The notes beneath the pieces are model-generated. The model searched no databases. It saw only the letters and a list, made by a program, of their open reading frames with translations, and had not been told where the DNA came from. Shown piece after piece: positions 7,045 to 13,502 of a DNA stretch of 15,565 bases. Both the position numbers and the translations under genes were made by a program. The DNA is taken from NCBI GenBank assembly GCA_033717875.1, contig JADDKJ010000058.1, forward strand, positions 1-15,565, given 5' to 3'. Positions within the stretch are counted from its first letter, which is position 1. Each line of letters begins with the position of its first letter. This DNA comes from SBBG01 sp033717875. GTDB lineage: Bacteria; Pseudomonadota; Gammaproteobacteria; Ga0077554; Ga007554.

Positions 7045-7905
7045 ATGAAGCCGATCAGTCGCACGTTGGTAGCCGCCGCTTTTGCATTATCGCCGTTTGT
7101 TGTGGCCAGTGGAGTTCACGCCGCCGAGGAAGTTCACTGGGGATACGAGGGCAAGGAAGGCCCGAAGGAATGGGGTAACTTGAAAGCCGAGTGGGCGGTC
7201 TGCAAGACCGGCATGAAGCAATCGCCGATCGATCTCAAGAACGCCAAGAAGGCCAAGGGCGAGGGGATGGATATCGACTGGAACCAGACGCCGCTCAAGA
7301 TCGTCAACAACGGTCATACCATCCAGGTCAACTACAGCCCCGAGGCGCACAGCCACTCCAGTATCGATGGCAAGGAGTATGATCTAGTGCAGTTTCATTT
7401 TCACGCGCCGAGCGAGCATACCGTGAATGGCAAGTCCTATCCGATGGAAGTGCATTTCGTGCACAAAAACAAGGAAGGTCAGCTCGCAGTGATCGGCGTC
7501 TTCTTCAAGGAGGGCAAGGCAAACGAAGCTCTCCAGAAGATCTGGGACAATCTGCCCGGCAAGGTGGGCGAAGAGAAGGTGGTAGCGGGCGTCACGGTGA
7601 ATGGTTTTGACTTGCTGCCGCCGTCCAAGGCGCAACAGGGCACGGAAGTGGCTATTGCTCAGGCGCACAAAAAGAAGGAAGGCGGACCCCTCCATGAAAG
7701 TGAACTCGTGCCGGCCATCGCTACCAAGCACTTTCACTACGAGGGCTCGCTCACCACGCCTCCCTGTGCGGAAGGCGTGAACTGGAGCGTGTTGGAGACG
7801 CCGATTACAGCATCCAAAGAGCAGATCGACAAGTTCCGCTCGGTATTCAAAGTCAGCAACAGGCCTGTACAGGCACTGCATGGCCGGCAGTTGCTGGAGC
7901 ATTGA
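7045..7905 (+). CDS. Periplasmic alpha-class carbonic anhydrase
   Basis: The gene encodes 286 residues. A Sec signal peptide ends at about VHA-AEE (residue 26), so the enzyme acts in the periplasm, interconverting CO2 and bicarbonate. Zinc ligands are His118 and His120 (QFHFHAPSEH) and His137 (EVHFVHKN). The supporting Glu124 and Thr237 (SLTTPPC) are present. Cys53 and Cys241 are placed to form the disulphide typical of bacterial alpha-carbonic anhydrases. Between LLPP (190-193) and HYEGSLTTPPC (231-241) there is an extra Lys/Glu-rich segment of about 30 residues, longer than the usual short link in this family. The gene is monocistronic, with a strong ribosome site (AAGGAGGA), its own promoter and a strong terminator. 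Such enzymes can supply inorganic carbon to autotrophs, but nothing else here shows autotrophy. Confidence 0.95.
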   Translation: MKPISRTLVAAAFALSPFVVASGVHAAEEVHWGYEGKEGPKEWGNLKAEWAVCKTGMKQSPIDLKNAKKAKGEGMDIDWNQTPLKIVNNGHTIQVNYSPEAHSHSSIDGKEYDLVQFHFHAPSEHTVNGKSYPMEVHFVHKNKEGQLAVIGVFFKEGKANEALQKIWDNLPGKVGEEKVVAGVTVNGFDLLPPSKAQQGTEVAIAQAHKKKEGGPLHESELVPAIATKHFHYEGSLTTPPCAEGVNWSVLETPITASKEQIDKFRSVFKVSNRPVQALHGRQLLEH

Positions 7906-7927
7906 TAATCTGTCTTGCTGTTTGACG

Positions 7928-7963
7928 AGCCGGTCGCGTTTTATGGCGCGACCGGCTTTTTTA
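7928..7963 (+). terminator. Strong intrinsic terminator after the carbonic anhydrase gene
   Basis: GCCGGTCGCG (7929-7938) pairs perfectly with CGCGACCGGC (7947-7956) around an 8-nt loop and is followed by TTTTTT (7957-7962). It lies about 24 nt past the stop codon. Confidence 0.92.
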
Positions 7964-7968
7964 TTTGT

Positions 7969-7995
7969 GGAAGCTCTGAATTATTCAGAGGTTCC
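7969..7995. repeat. Short palindromic hairpin (CTCTGAA/TTCAGAG)
   Basis: GGAA-G-CTCTGAA-TTA-TTCAGAG-G-TTCC folds into a stem with one G/G mismatch. It lies between the carbonic anhydrase terminator and the end of the convergent IclR gene, and may help to terminate or protect either transcript. A related hairpin (AACCTCTGA/TCAGAGGTT) occurs at 12843-12864. Confidence 0.5.
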
Positions 7996-8023
7996 TTGTG
8001 CAAGGCTCTGGTGATTCCTGGCG

Positions 8024-8788
8024 CTATTCCGCGCGAGCTCCGAGGCGTGACGACAACCGCGTGCCCGCCTCGATCATGAGGGGAATCCATTCGCTCTTGC
8101 GGCGCTGGATGGGGGCGGAAATCGACAGTCCGGCGACCATCTTGCCGCCCGCGTCCACTACCGGCACGGCGATGCAACCGACTCCGGGCTCGGCCTCTTC
8201 ATTGTCCAGCGCGTGGCCTTGCCGCAGCGCGTGCGTGGCTTCTTCCCAGAGCCGGGAAGGGTCTGCCAAGGTGTTCGGCGTGTATGCCGGAAGACCGCTG
8301 CGCTGCGCATAGGCAAGGCAGGCTTCCTGTCCGTCATGGGCGAGAAACAGCTTGCCCACGGCGGTGACATGCAAAGGGGCGCGGCTGCCGATGACCTGCT
8401 CGACGCGGATCGCCTTGTGGCTGGAGGCCCGTTCGACATAGACCACCTCGTCGCCTTCGCGCACCGTCAGGTTCACGGTTTCTCCGATCTGGCTGCGCAG
8501 CTGCTCCATGATGGGCAGGGCCTCCTTTCGCAGGTCGATGCGCTTCTGTACCCGGCTCGCCAGACCGTAGAGCGCGATTCCCAGCCGGTACTGACCCGCT
8601 TCGTCGCGTTCCACCAGTCCGTGGGCGCTCAGCGCTGCCAAAATGCGATGAGCGGTAGAGGGGTGGAGGCCGGTTTCCGCGGAGAGAATCTTGAGGCTGG
8701 CCGTGCCATCGGTCTTGGCGATGGCGTCCAGCAAGTGGGCGGCTCGGTCGATGACCTGGATGGAGGTGTTCACTGTTCCGTTGCTCAT
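8024..8788 (-). CDS. IclR-family transcriptional regulator
   Basis: The gene encodes 254 residues. An N-terminal winged helix-turn-helix (about 10-70) has the recognition region LHPSTAHRILAAL (41-53) and the wing GQYRLG (65-70). The C-terminal IclR effector domain (about 80-250) contains VVYVER (115-120) and GVGCIAVPVVD (202-212), the usual ligand-pocket framework. It is divergent from the phosphoketolase-like gene with 94 bp between start codons, so it most likely controls that gene and the kinase downstream. A near-perfect palindrome four bases before its own ATG suggests autoregulation. IclR proteins often sense an intermediate of the pathway they control; the effector here is unknown. Confidence 0.92.
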   Translation of the reverse strand: MSNGTVNTSIQVIDRAAHLLDAIAKTDGTASLKILSAETGLHPSTAHRILAALSAHGLVERDEAGQYRLGIALYGLASRVQKRIDLRKEALPIMEQLRSQIGETVNLTVREGDEVVYVERASSHKAIRVEQVIGSRAPLHVTAVGKLFLAHDGQEACLAYAQRSGLPAYTPNTLADPSRLWEEATHALRQGHALDNEEAEPGVGCIAVPVVDAGGKMVAGLSISAPIQRRKSEWIPLMIEAGTRLSSRLGARAE

Positions 8789-8791
8789 GAT

Positions 8792-8808
8792 TTTTCACAT
8801 TATGAAAA
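8792..8808. promoter_or_regulatory. Candidate IclR-type operator
   Basis: TTTTCACATTATGAAAA is a 17-bp palindrome with seven of eight pairs matched. Its TTTCA/TGAAA half-sites resemble those of KdgR, a member of the IclR family. It overlaps the likely ribosome site of the regulator gene and lies just upstream of the divergent promoter at 8819-8847. Confidence 0.5.
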
Positions 8809-8818
8809 CGATTACATA

Positions 8819-8847
8819 TTGCGAAATGATAGCGCGGCGGATAACAT
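8819..8847 (+). promoter_or_regulatory. Candidate promoter for the phosphoketolase-like gene
   Basis: TTGCGA (8819-8824) and TAACAT (8842-8847) are separated by 17 bp, each matching four of six consensus bases. Transcription would start near 8854, leaving a leader of about 29 nt with GAGGA (8871-8875) as ribosome site. Confidence 0.4.
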
Positions 8848-8882
8848 TTGTGCAAGATCGTCTCTTTAACGAGGAATTCATC

Positions 8883-11090
8883 ATGGGTAGTCCTGTTTCC
8901 GCCAGCATCCCCGCCTTCTGTGAAGGCATCCAGTATTTCGGCGAGTCGTGGGCCAATGCCGAGGAATATGCCTCCCGACCGGTCATCGCCGAGGGTGCCC
9001 GCGCCGTGGCCGATCCGCGCGATCCGGCCGCAGTGTATCAAACCCTGCTGGGTGCGGATGCGCTGCGCTATCTCACCTTGCAGATGACCGGCGCCAAGGC
9101 TTCTGGCCATCCGGGCGGTTTCGCCAGTAGCGCCGAGGCCTATGCGGCGCTGGTGATGCTCGGGCACACCAATATCGTCACCGAAGTGGGGCATCACGCC
9201 CCCGGCTTCTACAGCGCGATGTTTCTGGATTCCTCGCTGGAGGAGATGGGCATTCACACCGTCAAGGATCTGCGTACCCGCTTCCGCGAGAAGCACGGTC
9301 TGTTGGGCCATCTGTCCGGCGCCATCCCCGGCATCCTCGCGCCCGCCGGCCCTTTGGGCCAGGGCCAGCACTTCGCCATGGCGGGTGCGCTGCTGCACCC
9401 CGGCACGCTGTTCCCGTTCACGCTGGGCGACGGCGGCATGGGCGAGCCGTACATCCTGAACGCCATGATGCACTTCCACGTCGCGTATCCGAATGTCACC
9501 AACTTCCTGCCGGTGCTGGTCTGGAATGGCTATAGCCAGGAGCACCATGCGATGGTCTCGCTGCTGAGCGACGAGGAAATGATCGCCTACTGGAAGGGGC
9601 ATGGCTTCGAGGCCGTCTACCTGGTGGATGCCAAGGAGTTCGATGACGCGGGCCAGAGCGGCGCGTTCGTCGACAGCTCGCGCTTCTCGCTGGGCCAGCG
9701 TCTGGCCTTCGCCGGCGCGGTGCTCGACACCATGCACCAGGCCGCGCAGTCGGCGCTGGGCGGCAAGCTCACCGCCTTCATCATCAAGCAGCTCAAGGGC
9801 GCGGGCGTGCATGCCCTGGGGGCGAAGTCGCACAACCTCTATGCCCAGCACACCCTGGAAAACGTCGATGTGGTCGAGGGCTTGAAACGCCGCGCCCTCG
9901 CGCCCGCCGCCTGGCAGATCGTGCGTGACAATTTCAGCCGCGCCGGTGGCGGACCTGCCGCGCGCACCTCGGTGACCGAATCCGTGCTGCCGCTGGCGCC
10001 GATCGCCAATTTACCGCTGCAAGAGTTTGCGCTGGGCGAGAACAAGGTGCCGACCACGGCGATGGGCGTGCTGGTGGGCGCGGTGGGCAAACAGGATCCG
10101 CGCTTTCTTGTCACCAACGCCGACGGCAATGAAGCTTCCGGTATCGGCAACATCAACGAGGCGCTGAAGATTCGCCATCCCACGGAGGATGGCCTGTATC
10201 ACCAGGCGCCCAACGGCCAGGTCTATGAGCCGCTCAACGAGGATGCCTGCGCCGGCTTGGCGGTAGGCCTGGCGCTGTTCGGCGCGCGTTCGCTGTGGTG
10301 CTCCTATGAGAGCTTCGCCATCAATGGCCTGCCGATCTGGCAGACCGTGACGCAGGCCATGGCCGAGCTGCGGCGCAAGGCACCCAGTACCATCACGCTG
10401 TTCACCGCTGGCGCGCTGGAGCAGGGCCGCAACGGTTGGACGCACCAGCGCCCGGAGATCGAGGCCTATTTCGCGGCGATGATGCGCAATGGCAATGTCT
10501 TCCCGCTGTTCCCGGTCGACGCCAACATGATCCAGGCGGCCTACGCCTGGGCGCTGGAGACGTTCAACAAGGGCATCGTCATCACCGCCTCCAAGAGTCC
10601 GCTGCCGATCCGCACCACGCTGGAACAGAGCCGCCGCGCTCTGGATGACGGCGCGATCACTCTGTTCGAACACCCGGGCAACAAGACCGTGGTGTTCGCG
10701 GTGGTGGGCGACATGGTGCTGCTGCCGGTGTTCGAAGCGGCGGAAAAACTCGCGGCCGAAGGTTTCGGCGTGAAGATCGTCGCCGCGGTCAATCCGCGCC
10801 GTCTGTATCGTCCGAGCGACGTGGCCTGGGACACCTGCTCCGAGCCGGATAATCTGTTCCTCGACGACGACCACTTCAACGCGCTGTTCGACGGCGATGT
10901 GCTGCTGGGGGTGAGCGGCGGCCCAAGTGGCACTCTGGAGCCCGTCATGCTGCGCACCCGCGCACCCAAGCGCGACGTGTTCGCCTGGAAGCGCGGCGAA
11001 ACCACCGCCTCGCCAGCCGAGATCATGGGCTTCAACGGCCTGACAGCGGACAATCTGGCGCGGCGGGTGCGGGAGCTGGCGGGGAAGTAA
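8883..11090 (+). CDS. Divergent phosphoketolase-like ThDP enzyme
   Basis: The gene encodes 735 residues and belongs to the transketolase/phosphoketolase group. The ThDP-binding half has GHPGG (75-79), GPLGQG (156-161) and GDG (182-184) through Asn215 (VWNGYSQ); the NGY spacing resembles phosphoketolase more than transketolase. The second half has EPLNEDAC with probable catalytic Glu453, SYESF (474-478), NGWTHQRPE with His521, and a DAN segment followed by ITASKSPLP. These align in order with phosphoketolase LSEH, SYEAF, NGFSHQ, PPDAN and VAGKQP. However, the usual N-terminal GHWGTTPG and GPGHGGP signatures are replaced, so substrate and product should not be assumed. Phosphoketolases make acetyl phosphate from xylulose-5-P or fructose-6-P. 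Similar second phosphoketolase homologues exist in cyanobacteria, from memory. ATG 8883 was chosen for its ribosome site; upstream in-frame ATGs lie within or before the promoter. Confidence 0.85.
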   Translation: MGSPVSASIPAFCEGIQYFGESWANAEEYASRPVIAEGARAVADPRDPAAVYQTLLGADALRYLTLQMTGAKASGHPGGFASSAEAYAALVMLGHTNIVTEVGHHAPGFYSAMFLDSSLEEMGIHTVKDLRTRFREKHGLLGHLSGAIPGILAPAGPLGQGQHFAMAGALLHPGTLFPFTLGDGGMGEPYILNAMMHFHVAYPNVTNFLPVLVWNGYSQEHHAMVSLLSDEEMIAYWKGHGFEAVYLVDAKEFDDAGQSGAFVDSSRFSLGQRLAFAGAVLDTMHQAAQSALGGKLTAFIIKQLKGAGVHALGAKSHNLYAQHTLENVDVVEGLKRRALAPAAWQIVRDNFSRAGGGPAARTSVTESVLPLAPIANLPLQEFALGENKVPTTAMGVLVGAVGKQDPRFLVTNADGNEASGIGNINEALKIRHPTEDGLYHQAPNGQVYEPLNEDACAGLAVGLALFGARSLWCSYESFAINGLPIWQTVTQAMAELRRKAPSTITLFTAGALEQGRNGWTHQRPEIEAYFAAMMRNGNVFPLFPVDANMIQAAYAWALETFNKGIVITASKSPLPIRTTLEQSRRALDDGAITLFEHPGNKTVVFAVVGDMVLLPVFEAAEKLAAEGFGVKIVAAVNPRRLYRPSDVAWDTCSEPDNLFLDDDHFNALFDGDVLLGVSGGPSGTLEPVMLRTRAPKRDVFAWKRGETTASPAEIMGFNGLTADNLARRVRELAGK

Positions 11091-11124
11091 AGGCGCCCCG
11101 CGGATTTTTTCGTGTCTCGCGTAT

Positions 11125-11180
11125 TGTAGGGTGTGTCCCACGCACCGTAATATCACTCGGTGCGCACGGCACACACTACA
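11125..11180. repeat. Large imperfect palindrome
   Basis: The arms begin TGTAGGGTGTGTCC and end GGCACACACTACA. They pair imperfectly, with an inner perfect CGCACCG/CGGTGCG stem around a 10-nt A/T-rich loop. It resembles the GTAGGGTG-type dispersed palindromes of many Proteobacteria. It lies between the phosphoketolase-like and HhH genes and may act as a terminator or a transcript-processing hairpin; a T-run at 11105-11110 precedes it. Confidence 0.6.
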
Positions 11181-11210
11181 AACGAATTTTCTGCTCATTA
11201 AGGAGGAGAC

Positions 11211-11507
11211 ATGAAGAAACTGTTTTCAGCACTGTTGCTTGGATTGGCGCTCGCAAGCGTGAATGCCATGCTTCTGCCCGTCACCGCGCAAGCCGCCGAC
11301 CCCCATCCTGCCGCTACGGAAAAGCTCGACATCAATACCGCGACAGCGGATCAACTGGCTCACTTGGCCGGCATCGGTCCGGCGCGGGCAAAAGATATTG
11401 TCAAAGGACGCCCCTACACAGGCAAAGATGATCTGGTGAAAAAGAAGATCATCCCGCAGTCGGTATATGACAAGATCAAGGACAATGTCATCGCCAGGCA
11501 CAAATAA
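11211..11507 (+). CDS. Small exported helix-hairpin-helix protein, ComEA-like
   Basis: The gene encodes 98 residues. A Sec signal peptide ends near AQA-ADPH (residues 27-30), so the product should be periplasmic. The mature part is a ComEA-type helix-hairpin-helix DNA-binding domain: LDINTATADQLAHLAGIGP (39-57), ARAKDIV, then a second hairpin-like half with KDDLVKKKIIP. Such proteins bind DNA without sequence preference; ComEA acts in DNA uptake. The ribosome site AAGGAGGA (11200-11207) is very strong. The gene sits between a metabolic enzyme and its probable partner kinase, with which it shares no evident role. The flanking 10-bp direct repeat suggests it was inserted. A DNA-uptake function here is possible but unproven. 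Confidence 0.85.
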   Translation: MKKLFSALLLGLALASVNAMLLPVTAQAADPHPAATEKLDINTATADQLAHLAGIGPARAKDIVKGRPYTGKDDLVKKKIIPQSVYDKIKDNVIARHK

Positions 11508-11519
11508 GGCGCCCCTTGC

Positions 11520-12833
11520 ATGACTCAAACCAAAATCATCGTCCTCGATGATGACCCCACCGGCTCACAAACCGTCCACGGCTGCCTGCTGCTGACGCGC
11601 TGGGATGTCGACACTCTGAAAGAGGCGCTGCGTGATGCCGCGCCGCTGTTCTTCGTCCTCACCAATACCCGCGGCATGAACGCCGCGCGCGCCGCACAGG
11701 TGACGCGCGAGGTGTGCCACAACCTCAAGCGTGCGCTGGAAGGTGCGGATATCAATCCGGTGCTGGTGAGCCGTTCGGATTCCACGCTGCGTGGTCATTA
11801 CCCGGTCGAGACCGATGTCATCGCCGAGGAGCTGGGGCCGTTCGACGCGCACTTTCTGGTGCCTGCGTTTTTCGAGGGCGGGCGCGTCACCCGCGACAGC
11901 ATTCACTACCTGAAGGTGAGCGGCGTCGATGTCCCCGTGCACGAAACCGAGTTCGCGCGTGATTCGGTGTTCGGCTACCGGCACAGTTATCTGCCCGATT
12001 ATGTCGCAGAAAAGACCGGCGGGCGCATTCCGGCCGATGCCGTCGAGCGCTTCGTGCTGGCCGATATCCGCTGTGGTGTGCTGGACCGGCTGCTTGCCCT
12101 GGAAGGTAATCGCTGCGGTGTGGTGGATGCCGAGAATTACGACGATCTGGCGCGCTTCACGGCAGACGTGATGGCGGCCGCGGAACAAGGCAAGCGCTTT
12201 CTGTTCCGCAGCGCGGCGAGCCTGGTCAAGGCGCTGGCCGATCTGCCACCACAGCCCGTAGCGCCCGAGTCGATGGGCGAATTCACGCGCGGCGGCCGGC
12301 CCGGCGCGGTGATCGTCGGCTCGCATGTCGACAAGAGCAGCCGCCAGCTCGCGCGCCTGCTGCAAGAGGCGGGTGTTGTGGGCATCGAGGTGGATGTACG
12401 GCGTATCCCTCACGAGCGCGCGGCGGTGCTGCAAGAGGCGCTGCGCGAGGCCGAGGCGGCTTTCGCTGCGGGTAAGACGGCGGTGATCTACACCCGGCGC
12501 GGCGAGGTACAATTCCCCGATCAGGCGGCGCGGCTGGCTTTCGGCGAAGCCGTGTCCACCCTGCTCATGGACGTGATCGGTCACCTGCCGCGCGATCTGG
12601 GATTTCTCATCGGCAAGGGCGGCATCACCTCCAATGACATGCTGAGTACGGGCCTCGCTCTGCGCGCCGCCCGCGTGCTCGGCCAAGTGGCGCCGGGCGT
12701 GTCGGTAGTACGCTGTCCTGTCGATCATCCGCGTTTCCCCGATATGCCGGTGGTGATTTTCCCCGGCAATGTGGGGGATGACGAGACGCTGGCATTGGTG
12801 TATCGGCGCTTTGCCGCGCTCGATTCCAGGTGA
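11520..12833 (+). CDS. DUF1537 four-carbon acid sugar kinase family protein
   Basis: The gene encodes 437 residues of the DUF1537 kinase family, whose characterised members phosphorylate four-carbon acid sugars such as D-threonate, D-erythronate and 3-oxo-tetronate. The N-terminal substrate domain has LDDDPTGSQTVHG (9-21) and RSDSTLRGHYP (84-94). The C-terminal nucleotide domain has GKGGITSNDM (365-374) and ends in a PGNVGDDETL motif. Length and motifs are intact. It starts 12 nt after the HhH stop with only a weak ribosome site (AAGG), consistent with coupling to the gene in front. None of the usual partners (PdxA2-type dehydrogenase, OtnC aldolase, OtnI isomerase, RuBisCO-like protein) is nearby; the phosphoketolase-like enzyme takes that place. 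The substrate cannot be read from sequence alone. Confidence 0.92.
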   Translation: MTQTKIIVLDDDPTGSQTVHGCLLLTRWDVDTLKEALRDAAPLFFVLTNTRGMNAARAAQVTREVCHNLKRALEGADINPVLVSRSDSTLRGHYPVETDVIAEELGPFDAHFLVPAFFEGGRVTRDSIHYLKVSGVDVPVHETEFARDSVFGYRHSYLPDYVAEKTGGRIPADAVERFVLADIRCGVLDRLLALEGNRCGVVDAENYDDLARFTADVMAAAEQGKRFLFRSAASLVKALADLPPQPVAPESMGEFTRGGRPGAVIVGSHVDKSSRQLARLLQEAGVVGIEVDVRRIPHERAAVLQEALREAEAAFAAGKTAVIYTRRGEVQFPDQAARLAFGEAVSTLLMDVIGHLPRDLGFLIGKGGITSNDMLSTGLALRAARVLGQVAPGVSVVRCPVDHPRFPDMPVVIFPGNVGDDETLALVYRRFAALDSR

Positions 12834-12842
12834 GGATTTGGC

Positions 12843-12864
12843 AACCTCTGATGTGTCAGAGGTT
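12843..12864 (+). terminator. Hairpin after the DUF1537 kinase gene
   Basis: AACCTCTGA and TCAGAGGTT form a perfect 9-bp stem with a 4-nt loop nine bases past the stop. The following tract (ACTTTATTCTT) is only moderately T-rich, so it may be a weak terminator or a 3'-end protecting hairpin. Confidence 0.6.
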
Positions 12865-12890
12865 ACTTTATTCTTACATCCTCGTGTTTT

Positions 12891-12925
12891 CCCCTCACCC
12901 TGACCCTCTCCCAGAGGGAGAGGGT
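12891..12925. repeat. CCCTCTCCC-type dispersed palindrome, possible terminator
   Basis: ACCCTCTCCC (12903-12912) and GGGAGAGGGT (12916-12925) form a perfect 10-bp hairpin with a 3-nt loop, preceded by CCCCTCACCCTG. This resembles an intergenic repeat type common in many Proteobacteria. It lies about 24 nt past the stop of the minus-strand monooxygenase gene and could terminate it. Confidence 0.65.
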
Positions 12926-12948
12926 AGTTTCCTAAGCCGTCCGGTTTG

Positions 12949-13254
12949 TCACACAACGGCCTCGAATCCCTCGAACTGCGGCGGGCCGAGGTAGAGGTTT
13001 TTTCTCGCGCCGCCGGCGTTGGCGTGGGCCATTCTGAAGGCTTCCGATTGGGTCCAGTTTTCGAAAGCTTCCCGGTTTTCCCAGATGGAGTGGGAGGCGA
13101 ACAGCGTGTATTCCTCGGTTGCCGGTCCCTTGAGCAGGCTGAATGATTTGAAACCGGGCACGGTGTCGAGGTAGGTGTTGCGGTTTTTCCAGATGTCGAT
13201 GAATTCCTCTTCGCATCCGGGGGCGATCTTGAAGCGGTTCATGGCGATATACAT
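12949..13254 (-). CDS. Antibiotic-biosynthesis-monooxygenase-fold protein, IsdG/HmoA-like
   Basis: The gene encodes 101 residues forming one ferredoxin-like ABM domain. Asn6 (IAMNRF), Trp67 (ENWTQS) and His77 (FRMAHAN) fall at the positions of the Asn-Trp-His set used by IsdG-type haem-degrading monooxygenases. The probable role is cytosolic oxidative haem degradation, releasing iron or removing haem. The N-terminal MYIAMNRFKI and PGCEEEFIDIWKNR segments are typical of the family. The ATG at 13254 gives the usual start; a second ATG four codons later is possible, and no strong ribosome site precedes either. The gene is solitary, convergent with the kinase gene, and has no haem-uptake neighbours. 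Confidence 0.85.
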   Translation of the reverse strand: MYIAMNRFKIAPGCEEEFIDIWKNRNTYLDTVPGFKSFSLLKGPATEEYTLFASHSIWENREAFENWTQSEAFRMAHANAGGARKNLYLGPPQFEGFEAVV

Positions 13255-13415
13255 GGCGGCGGTCTCGTCAACATTTGGCTATGGAGTGAGAATGGAGTGT
13301 AACCCAAAAACCTTGGTTGGCAAGGTGAAATGAGACACAATCCATGCCTTAAAGTTCACGGATAATTCGTGCCGGGTCTATAGGTAGGAGTGCCCGTCGT
13401 CCTCTACTGCGGCCA

Positions 13416-13424
13416 TGCTAGAAT
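13416..13424 (+). promoter_or_regulatory. Candidate extended -10 promoter for hsdR
   Basis: TGCTAGAAT contains TAGAAT (five of six consensus bases) with an upstream TG extension. No good -35 box is present, as can occur with extended -10 promoters. The leader would be about 72 nt. Apart from this, the 248-bp gap between the monooxygenase gene and hsdR shows nothing recognisable. Confidence 0.35.
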
Positions 13425-13502
13425 CAGCAAAAGACAGCATCAAAACCAACAAGACGCAAGGCAAACCGGCAAGTGCGGCCCGGGAAATCAGGGGAGGCGA
13501 TA

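Larger units (their letters stand above)
11090..11515. repeat. 10-bp direct repeat bracketing the HhH gene segment
   Basis: AAGGCGCCCC occurs at 11090-11099 and again at 11506-11515, each starting in the TAA stop of the preceding gene. The bracketed segment of about 406 bp carries the palindrome at 11125-11180 and the HhH gene. Collapsing one copy would place the kinase ATG 13 nt after the phosphoketolase-like stop. Confidence 0.6.

Noticed and set aside
8691..8882. Upstream extension of the phosphoketolase-like gene to 8691
   Set aside because: The extension would overlap the IclR gene and run through the operator and promoter. The ATG at 8883 has a good ribosome site.
8334..9851. Minus-strand open frame of 505 codons
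   Set aside because: It spans the antisense of the phosphoketolase-like gene, the intergenic promoter region and an alternate frame of the IclR gene, which no single real gene would do.
10011..11198. Minus-strand open frame of 395 codons
   Set aside because: It is the antisense shadow of the phosphoketolase-like gene, with low-complexity composition and no motif.
12890..12930. CCCTCTCCC hairpin as a CRISPR repeat or a novel element
   Set aside because: It is a single copy with no spacers, and it resembles a widespread intergenic repeat type.
11565..12956. Minus-strand open frame of 463 codons
   Set aside because: It is the antisense shadow of the DUF1537 gene. It begins inside the intergenic repeat region and has no recognisable domain.
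13473..13502. Upstream GTG start for hsdR
   Set aside because: The GGGGAGG ribosome site lies within this extension and is correctly placed for the ATG at 13503, which also gives the usual N-terminus.
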